From: Betaproteobacteria bacterium TMED156
GTDB taxonomy: Bacteria; Pseudomonadota; Gammaproteobacteria; Burkholderiales; Burkholderiaceae_A
DNA length: 12,079 nucleotides
Direction of reading: 5' to 3'
Assembly (NCBI GenBank): GCA_002171155.1
Contig: NHHF01000021.1
Span: forward strand, 1-12,079
Positions 6,826 to 12,079 of this stretch are shown piece by piece (position 1 is the first letter of the stretch; every line of letters begins with the position of its first letter). The translations under genes and the position numbers were made by a program. The notes beneath the pieces were generated by a model that was given only the letters and a program-made list of their open reading frames with translations, searched no databases and had not been told where the DNA came from.

Positions 6826-9568
6826 GCTGATCTCCTTCTTTAATGTCATCATAACCTTTAAGAGTTAAACCACACTCAAAACCCTCTTTAACCTCCTTAA
6901 TATCATCCTTGAATCTTTTCAATGAGTCGATTTCCCCAGTCCAAATTACAACGTTTTCTCTCAAAAGTCTGATGGATGCATTTCGTCTGATCACTCCTTC
7001 AAGAACCATACAACCTGCAATATTACCTAATTTTGAAACACGAAAAATTTGTCTAATTTCGACTAAACCAGTTGTTTCCTCTTTCCTCTCAGGACTCAGC
7101 ATTCCCTGCATAGCTTTTTTAACATCACTAACAGCATCGTAAATTACGTTGTAATATCTAACATCAATATCATTTAACTCAGCAAGTTTTCTTGCATTGG
7201 AGTCAGCACGAACATTAAAACCTATAATCACTGCTTGAGAGGCAATTGCCAAATTTACATCTGAATCTGTAACTGGTCCAACGGCAGTGTGAACGAGACC
7301 TATTTTAATTTCATCTGTAGATAACTTCACCATTGAATTTGCAATCGCTTCCTGTGAACCTTGAACGTCCGACTTTATTATTAAAGGTAATGTTTTTGCT
7401 TCGTCACCCATATTTTCAAAAACATTTTCTAATTTTGCAGCCTGCTGTCTTGCTAACCTTACATCTCTAAATTTTCCTTGCCTAAATAAAGCAATTTCCC
7501 TCGCTTTTCTTTCATCACCAAGGACAAGAAGTTCATCTCCAGCTTGTGGGACATCGGTTAATCCTAAAATTTCGGCTGGAATTGAGGGTCCAGCAGTGTT
7601 AATTGTCTTGCCATTTTCATCTAGTAAAGCACGAACTCTACCAAATGAAGCACCAGCAAGAACAAAGTCACCTTTTTTTAAAGTGCCAGATTGAACAAGA
7701 ACTGTTGCTACGGGTCCTCTACCTTTATCGATACTTGCCTCAACTATTAATCCCTTGGCGAGAGAGTTTACTTGAGCATTTAACTCCAGAACCTCAGCCT
7801 GTAACAGTATATTTTCTAATAAATCCTCTAAACCTTGACCTGTTTTAGCTGAGACTGGAACAAAAGGAGCATCTCCTCCAAATTCTTCTGGAACTACTTC
7901 CTCGTTAATTAGTTCCCCTCTGACTTTTTCAATATTTGAATCAGGTTTGTCAACTTTGTTTATTGCAACAATTATTGGTACCGAAGCTGCTTTAGCATGC
8001 GCAATTGCCTCTTTAGTTTGAGGCATAACTCCGTCATCTGCAGCTACAACCAAAATAACCAAATCAGTGGCATTTGCTCCTCTCGCTCTCATTGCTGTAA
8101 AGGCCTCATGGCCAGGTGTATCTAAAAAAGTTATCGTTCCTTTTTTAGTTTCAACGTGATAAGCACCGATATGTTGAGTAATTCCTCCAGCCTCGTTATC
8201 TACTACTTTAGCTCTCCTAATCAAATCCAATAAAGAAGTCTTACCATGATCTACATGCCCCATAATTGTAACGACAGGTGGACGGGGTAATGATTCAACT
8301 TCGCTACTTTGACTGTCTGAATTTTCAACTAAGAACAACTCTGGATCATCGAGTTTTGCAGCAAATGCTTTATGACCCATTTCCTCAATAACGATCATTG
8401 CAGTTTCTTGGTCAAGAATCTGATTAATCGTAACCATCTGTCCCATGGACATTAATGTTTTTACAACTTCAGCTCCTTTCACAGACATTTTGTGAGCGAG
8501 ATCAGCAACAGAAATTGTTTCGGGAACATGAACATCCTTGACAACAAACTCTTGGGGAACTTCTTCTTCGACTTTTTTTTGAGTACTAGCTGAATTTCTT
8601 GGTTTTTGTCTTGGTCCAACCCTCCAGTTCGAAGAACCTCCAGAACTATCTCCTCTGGTTTTCAGCGCTCTTTTCTTTTGAGCCTCTTCTTTCCATGTTG
8701 AGGAAAGTTGAGATGATTTTATAGATTTTTCATTCTTCTTTTCTTTAGGCTTTTCCTCAACCTCAGTATGCACTTTTGGTCGAGTTAATTTCATCGTTGT
8801 AGATGATTTTTCCTCTTTTTTCTTATTTTTTTGAACCTCAGTTTGAGAGGAAGACGTCTTGCCAGTTCGATCAGAAGTCATTAAAGCATTTATCGCAGCA
8901 ACTTCATCATCCGCATCTTTCTTTGTTTTTGAGGAGTCATGAGAATTATCTTCATATGACTTACCAACATCTTGTGCATTTTCTAAATTCGTATGAATAT
9001 TTATATCGTTGTTGTTTTCAGACTCACGATTTTCATCATTTAAATGGTCAACAACTGAATCATTTGATTTTATTGATTTACTATCAATTATTTTTTCATT
9101 TTTTAAATCTTTAGATGAGGATATATTAGCTGCACTTTTAATTTTATTAGTTTTTTCAGGTGCACCAGATTTTTGTTTTTGTTCAGAAACATTATCAGGC
9201 TTCGACTCTAAAACCACACTTTCCGAAACAGTATCAATATCAGCATTAAGTTTTGATGAATCTCTTTTAACAAAAACTCTTTTTTTCCTGACTTCGACCT
9301 GTATTGTTTTAGATTTACCTGTGGCATCAGTTTGCCTTATTTCAGAAGTTTGCCTTTTTGTTAAAGTAATTTTTTTTCTTAGAGTAGGTTTTTCTCCTTT
9401 GCCATGAGATTTTCTTAAAGTAGCCAGTAATTTTTCTTTATCTTCTTCAGAAATTGAATCCGAGCCAGATGATTTAGGCACTCCTGCAGCTTGGAGTTGT
9501 TCTAACAAAGTCTCAACTGGAACTTTCAATTCAGTAGCAAAAGTTTCTACGCTATTGCTTATTATCAC
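6782..9568 (-). CDS. infB: Translation initiation factor IF-2
   Basis: IF2 is the GTPase that brings fMet-tRNA to the 30S subunit and promotes subunit joining. The 928-residue product is complete. It has an N-terminal IF2N domain (about 1-52), an IF2-associated basic segment (about 60-103, ending [12 protein letters not shown]) as in beta- and gammaproteobacteria, a long hydrophilic Ser/Lys/Asn/Asp-rich linker (about 104-340), and a second IF2N domain (about 349-400). The G domain follows, with GHVDHGKT (437-444), DTPGH (483-487), NKVD (537-540) and SAK (573-575), then domains II, III and IV ([11 protein letters not shown] near the C-terminus). The start is GTG 9568, supported by AAGGAG seven bases upstream, and it overlaps the end of nusA by 17 bases. 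The linker is poor in Ala and Arg compared with E. coli, as expected for an AT-rich genome. Its 3' end overlaps rbfA. Confidence 0.98.
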   Translation of the reverse strand: MIISNSVETFATELKVPVETLLEQLQAAGVPKSSGSDSISEEDKEKLLATLRKSHGKGEKPTLRKKITLTKRQTSEIRQTDATGKSKTIQVEVRKKRVFVKRDSSKLNADIDTVSESVVLESKPDNVSEQKQKSGAPEKTNKIKSAANISSSKDLKNEKIIDSKSIKSNDSVVDHLNDENRESENNNDINIHTNLENAQDVGKSYEDNSHDSSKTKKDADDEVAAINALMTSDRTGKTSSSQTEVQKNKKKEEKSSTTMKLTRPKVHTEVEEKPKEKKNEKSIKSSQLSSTWKEEAQKKRALKTRGDSSGGSSNWRVGPRQKPRNSASTQKKVEEEVPQEFVVKDVHVPETISVADLAHKMSVKGAEVVKTLMSMGQMVTINQILDQETAMIVIEEMGHKAFAAKLDDPELFLVENSDSQSSEVESLPRPPVVTIMGHVDHGKTSLLDLIRRAKVVDNEAGGITQHIGAYHVETKKGTITFLDTPGHEAFTAMRARGANATDLVILVVAADDGVMPQTKEAIAHAKAASVPIIVAINKVDKPDSNIEKVRGELINEEVVPEEFGGDAPFVPVSAKTGQGLEDLLENILLQAEVLELNAQVNSLAKGLIVEASIDKGRGPVATVLVQSGTLKKGDFVLAGASFGRVRALLDENGKTINTAGPSIPAEILGLTDVPQAGDELLVLGDERKAREIALFRQGKFRDVRLARQQAAKLENVFENMGDEAKTLPLIIKSDVQGSQEAIANSMVKLSTDEIKIGLVHTAVGPVTDSDVNLAIASQAVIIGFNVRADSNARKLAELNDIDVRYYNVIYDAVSDVKKAMQGMLSPERKEETTGLVEIRQIFRVSKLGNIAGCMVLEGVIRRNASIRLLRENVVIWTGEIDSLKRFKDDIKEVKEGFECGLTLKGYDDIKEGDQLEVFEVREIARALQ
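6832..6837 (-). promoter_or_regulatory. Shine-Dalgarno AAGGAG deciding the rbfA start
   Basis: AAGGAG on the - strand stands six bases before TTG 6825 in the rbfA frame. It lies inside infB, where the same bases code for part of K-E-G-D, a conserved patch at the IF2 C-terminus. The match could therefore come from IF2 constraint rather than selection for rbfA initiation. Confidence 0.5.
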
Positions 9569-11078
9569 TTGCTAACTCCTTTTTTGGTGATACTTCATCA
9601 GAATCGGACTCAAACCAATGAGCTCTGGCTTGCATAATCAACTCACTAGAAAATTCATTATCAAATCCAGTCAATTCAACCAATTCATCTGTTGATAATT
9701 CGGCCAAATCATCTCTTTTGAAAATCTTAGCATCTGCAAGAACTGATGCAATCTCATTGTCAACTAACTTTAGCTCTAACAATTCATTTTCAGTTGTTTG
9801 GATCTTTTCCTCTGCAACTAAAGCTGCAGTCAACAAAGCATTTCTTGCCCTTGTTCTTAGTTCGTTTACAGTTTCTTCGTCAAATGCTTCAACTGACAAC
9901 ATTTCAGTTACTGGAACGTAAGCAATTTCTTCGAGACTAGTAAAACCTTCATCAATCAGTACACTGGCCACTTCCTCATCTACATCAAGTTTTTCAGTAA
10001 ATATTTCTAAAGTAGTCTTTCTTTCGGTTGCAGACTTTTTCTCTGATTCATCTGCCGTCATAATATTTATTTGCCAACCAGTAAGTTCCGAAGCTAACCT
10101 AACATTTTGTCCACCCCTTCCAATAGCAACTGCTAATTCAGCCTCTTCAACTACCACATCCATTGATTTTCTCTCTTCATCAACCACTATTTGAGAGACA
10201 TTGGCTGGAGCCAGAGCACCAATAACGAATTCGGCAGGATCATCTGACCATAATACTATGTCAACTCTTTCTCCAGCAAGTTCATGAGTTACTGCCTGTA
10301 CCCTACTCCCTCTAACTCCAACACAAGTGCCAATAGGGTCTATTCTTTTATCCGATGTTTGTACGGCAATTTTAGCTCTAATTCCTGGATCTCTGGATGC
10401 TGACTTTATTGACATAAGACCTTGCTCAATTTCAGGAACCTCCAACTGGAAAAGTTTAATGATGATGTCAGGTGTTGTTCTGGACAAAACGATCTGAGGT
10501 CCTCTCTGTGATCGATCAACTCCCATCATAAATGCTCTAATTCTGTCACCAGGCCTTAAATTTTCTTTAGGTATCATTTGATCTTTCGGGAGTCTAGCCT
10601 CAATTTTCCCAGCTTCAACTATTGCGTCACCACGCTCCAACCTTTTTACGGTTCCGGAAATTATCAACTCTCCTCTATCAAGAAAATCTTTAAGTACCTG
10701 TTCTCTTTCAGCCTCTCTAATTCTTTGCATAATTACCTGTTTTGCTGCTTGAGCTCCAATTCTTCCAAATTCAACTGGTTCTAAATCTTCTTCTATAAAA
10801 TCTCCAATTTCTACATCAGGATCTTCTTTTTTTGCATTTATTAATTCGATTTCCCTGTTTTCATCCTCAAATTCATCAGAATCAACAACTTTCCATCTTC
10901 TAAATTCATCGTGATCACCACTCTCTCGATCGATTCTAACGACAACGTCAACGTCTGAATTGAAACGTTTTTTTGATGCTGAAGCCAGTGCACTTTCTAA
11001 AGATTGAAATACAATCTCTCTGTCAACGTTTTTTTCCCTAGCAAGAGCATCAACCAAAATCAAAACTTCTCTAGTCAT
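9552..11078 (-). CDS. nusA: Transcription termination/antitermination protein NusA
   Basis: NusA binds RNA polymerase and nascent RNA and controls pausing, intrinsic termination and antitermination. The 508-residue product has the NTD that contacts RNA polymerase (about 1-130), an S1 domain (about 135-200, [17 protein letters not shown]), KH1 with loop GVRG (254-257), KH2 with loop GRGG (320-323), and two helix-hairpin-helix acidic repeats (about 360-415 and 433-490). The acidic repeats are typical of beta/gamma NusA and bind the alpha-subunit CTD. It is slightly longer than E. coli NusA (495). The ATG at 11078 overlaps the rimP stop as ATGA, so the two are probably translationally coupled; AAAGG about nine bases upstream is a weak ribosome site. 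NusA is likely to act on its own operon leader (hairpin at 11650-11675), as autoregulation is known in other bacteria. Confidence 0.98.
   Translation of the reverse strand: MTREVLILVDALAREKNVDREIVFQSLESALASASKKRFNSDVDVVVRIDRESGDHDEFRRWKVVDSDEFEDENREIELINAKKEDPDVEIGDFIEEDLEPVEFGRIGAQAAKQVIMQRIREAEREQVLKDFLDRGELIISGTVKRLERGDAIVEAGKIEARLPKDQMIPKENLRPGDRIRAFMMGVDRSQRGPQIVLSRTTPDIIIKLFQLEVPEIEQGLMSIKSASRDPGIRAKIAVQTSDKRIDPIGTCVGVRGSRVQAVTHELAGERVDIVLWSDDPAEFVIGALAPANVSQIVVDEERKSMDVVVEEAELAVAIGRGGQNVRLASELTGWQINIMTADESEKKSATERKTTLEIFTEKLDVDEEVASVLIDEGFTSLEEIAYVPVTEMLSVEAFDEETVNELRTRARNALLTAALVAEEKIQTTENELLELKLVDNEIASVLADAKIFKRDDLAELSTDELVELTGFDNEFSSELIMQARAHWFESDSDEVSPKKELASDNKQ
9576..9581 (-). promoter_or_regulatory. 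Shine-Dalgarno of infB inside nusA
   Basis: AAGGAG on the - strand lies seven bases before the GTG at 9568, within the last codons of nusA. It fixes the unusual GTG start of infB and the 17-base overlap. Confidence 0.8.
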
Positions 11079-11620
11079 GAATTTTTGCCTTTCACAGAGA
11101 CATCCTCTACAAGCCTTGCCTGCTCTATCTGTTCAAGAGCAAATTCAATTTTATGAACTCTGTCATTTATGTAATCTTCAATGTAAAAACAATCACCAAA
11201 ATTTTTATTGGATTTATGTAAATCATCACAGTCACTTTTAAAGTCAATATTCATATTATTTTCTAACTTATGTTTCTTTAAACACCCAATAAAATTTTTT
11301 TTTCCTTGAATGGAATCTCTGAACCTTAACTTAACTATTGAACCAACAAATCTATCGAAATGATGCAGCTTTGTAAGCCTTCTGTCTACCCCAGGTGAAG
11401 ACACCTCTAAACGCTCAAAGTTAATTTCCTCAACTGGTAAAAGATAAACCAATTGTTTCGTTATAAGTTCACAATCTTCCAAATTAACTTCTCTAGAACC
11501 ATCCAATACGTCAATGAAAATCCTGATTAACCCTTTGTTTTCTAACTCAATATCAATTACTTCATAACCCAATGGAGTTATTGAAGATTCGACGGCTTTA
11601 AGAATCTTTTCTTTGAACAT
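11075..11620 (-). CDS. rimP: Ribosome maturation factor RimP
   Basis: RimP binds the free 30S subunit and helps its assembly. From ATG 11620 the product has 181 residues, beginning [14 protein letters not shown] as in the family. The N-terminal domain contains [24 protein letters not shown] and the signature [12 protein letters not shown]. The C-terminal SH3-like domain starts near [10 protein letters not shown] and ends [15 protein letters not shown], a betaproteobacterial style of ending. Between these lies an extra hydrophilic stretch of about 25 residues (around [20 protein letters not shown]), which makes the protein longer than E. coli RimP (150). An ATG at 11677 is in frame but would place the attenuator hairpin in coding sequence and add 19 residues unlike the family, so I reject it. 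GGAG (11636-11633) and GAG (11630-11628) are possible ribosome sites. First gene of the operon; its stop overlaps the nusA start. Confidence 0.93.
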   Translation of the reverse strand: MFKEKILKAVESSITPLGYEVIDIELENKGLIRIFIDVLDGSREVNLEDCELITKQLVYLLPVEEINFERLEVSSPGVDRRLTKLHHFDRFVGSIVKLRFRDSIQGKKNFIGCLKKHKLENNMNIDFKSDCDDLHKSNKNFGDCFYIEDYINDRVHKIEFALEQIEQARLVEDVSVKGKNS

Positions 11621-11649
11621 TCCTGTACTCTTCTCCAAAATTTTATTCC

Positions 11650-11675
11650 AAAAACAAAAAAAGGGCTTCAAGCCC
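11650..11675 (-). terminator. Intrinsic terminator/attenuator in the rimP leader
   Basis: On the - strand GGGCTTGAAGCCC (11675-11663) forms a perfect GC-rich hairpin with a one- to three-base loop. It is followed directly by seven T, one G and five T (11662-11650). This is a textbook intrinsic terminator, yet it sits about 30 bases upstream of the rimP start and downstream of a promoter-like element, so it most likely acts as an attenuator. Leader terminators before rimP-nusA are known in other proteobacteria. A second role, ending transcription from the upstream gene, is also possible. No alternative antiterminator fold was recognised. Confidence 0.85.
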
Positions 11676-11706
11676 ATCTTTTCGATAAAAATTTCATTAA
11701 CAGTAC

Positions 11707-11735
11707 ATATTAGTTGAAGTGACGAAAAGGAGCAA
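11707..11735 (-). promoter_or_regulatory. Putative sigma70 promoter of the rimP operon
   Basis: On the - strand TTGCTC (11735-11730) and TAATAT (11712-11707) are separated by 17 bases. The -10 matches the consensus at four of six positions and the -35 at three. Transcription would start near 11700, giving a leader of about 80 bases that contains the terminator hairpin before the rimP ATG at 11620. The match is modest in AT-rich DNA, and read-through from the upstream gene may also feed the operon. Confidence 0.4.
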
Positions 11736-11753
11736 GAGGATAAAGTTTAGATA

Positions 11754-12079
11754 TTAACTATTGTGAGGGGAAACTTTGCTTTTCATAACTTTAGAACGAA
11801 AAGACCTTGATTTTTTTGTTTTTTTTGCGTTATTACTTGGACGTTGGGGTGCTGATAAAGAATTCAAGTTATCGTTCACTGCAGATCCCCAAGAAGTATT
11901 AAGCGGATTAGGTTTTTTTCTGGTTGAGTTAGATTTTCTCATAGGCCCGCCAAGCTTAGAAAGGTGAGCATCATGTCCTTTTGGTTGCCAGTCATCCTCG
12001 TCAATTATATTTGAACTGTCTGTCGGATCAGCAAATGCATCATTCGACATATTGAAATCTTTTTTTACCTTTAACTTTG
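11754..12079 (-). CDS. C-terminal part of a basic, low-complexity protein, possibly RluB; runs off the window
   Basis: The frame ending at TAA 11756-11754 is open to the right edge. An ATG at 12050 would give a 98-residue protein, but nine further codons upstream (K-L-K-V-K-K-D-F-N) contain no stop, so this may be only a tail. The sequence is hydrophilic and Lys/Ser/Asn-rich, with an acidic patch (IIDEDDWQPKGHDAHLSKLGG) and a segment KKPNPLNTSWG, then a Lys/Ser/Arg-rich end. No enzymatic domain or membrane segment is visible. In betaproteobacteria the gene before rimP is often rluB (23S rRNA pseudouridine synthase), whose product carries a long basic low-complexity C-terminal extension. The position and style here fit that, but this is inference. 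A separate small basic protein starting at 12050 is the alternative; no clear Shine-Dalgarno precedes that ATG. Confidence 0.5.
   Translation of the reverse strand, partial: KLKVKKDFNMSNDAFADPTDSSNIIDEDDWQPKGHDAHLSKLGGPMRKSNSTRKKPNPLNTSWGSAVNDNLNSLSAPQRPSNNAKKTKKSRSFRSKVMKSKVSPHNS

Noticed and set aside
9009..9407. 132-codon open frame on the + strand opposite infB
   Set aside because: It is antisense to the IF2 linker and N-terminus, which are clearly coding; its Phe/Ser/Leu-rich product reflects the complement of Lys/Ser/Asp codons.
11621..11677. In-frame ATG at 11677 as the start of rimP
   Set aside because: The extra 19 residues do not resemble RimP, and the segment is explained by the terminator hairpin and T-tract; ATG 11620 gives the family N-terminus.
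1..12079. CRISPR arrays, insertion sequences, tRNA or rRNA genes, defence islands
   Set aside because: No repeated units, terminal inverted repeats, transposase fragments or RNA-gene-like sequences were seen, and almost all of the window is occupied by core protein genes.

Overview
The window is an AT-rich stretch (roughly one third G+C by eye) of a proteobacterial chromosome. It is packed with housekeeping genes and nearly free of intergenic DNA. Gene order and protein character point to a betaproteobacterium with a compact, streamlined genome. The order rimP-nusA-infB-rbfA-truB-typA, the beta/gamma-type IF2 N-terminus, the two acidic repeats of NusA and the RimP C-terminus all fit. An aquatic OM43/Methylophilales-like lineage or another low-GC beta lineage is possible, but the genus cannot be fixed from this sequence alone.

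Left part, 1-3666. The 3' three-quarters of a bifunctional (p)ppGpp synthetase/hydrolase gene (spoT) runs on the + strand from the window edge. It meets mogA (molybdopterin adenylyltransferase, - strand) tail to tail. mogA is divergent from a pmbA/tldE gene (+ strand), with only 20 bases between their start codons. Those 20 bases hold a consensus TATAAT placed so that the pmbA mRNA would begin at or next to its ATG. pmbA ends two bases from the end of the big leftward operon.

Right part, 3669-11753, - strand. This is one translation/transcription operon read right to left: rimP, nusA, infB, rbfA, truB, typA. The junctions are tight: ATGA overlap rimP/nusA, 17-base overlap nusA/infB, about 44-base overlap infB/rbfA, GTGA overlap rbfA/truB, and a 5-base gap truB/typA. 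The products mature the 30S subunit (RimP, RbfA), modulate transcription elongation and termination (NusA), start translation (IF2), modify tRNA U55 (TruB) and assist ribosome assembly or stress adaptation (TypA/BipA). In front of rimP lies a 130-base leader with a plausible sigma70 promoter and a clear GC hairpin plus T-tract, so the operon is probably controlled by transcription attenuation.

Right edge, 11754-12079, - strand. The hydrophilic, lysine/serine-rich C-terminal end of an open reading frame runs out of the window. Position and style suggest the tail of a betaproteobacterial RluB-like pseudouridine synthase, but no catalytic part is visible.

No mobile element, CRISPR array, RNA gene or defence-like cassette is visible. 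The window looks like ordinary core genome. The items worth a second look are regulatory and architectural: the rimP leader attenuator, the possible leaderless pmbA transcript, the embedded rbfA start, the RimP insertion and the missing terminators at convergent junctions.
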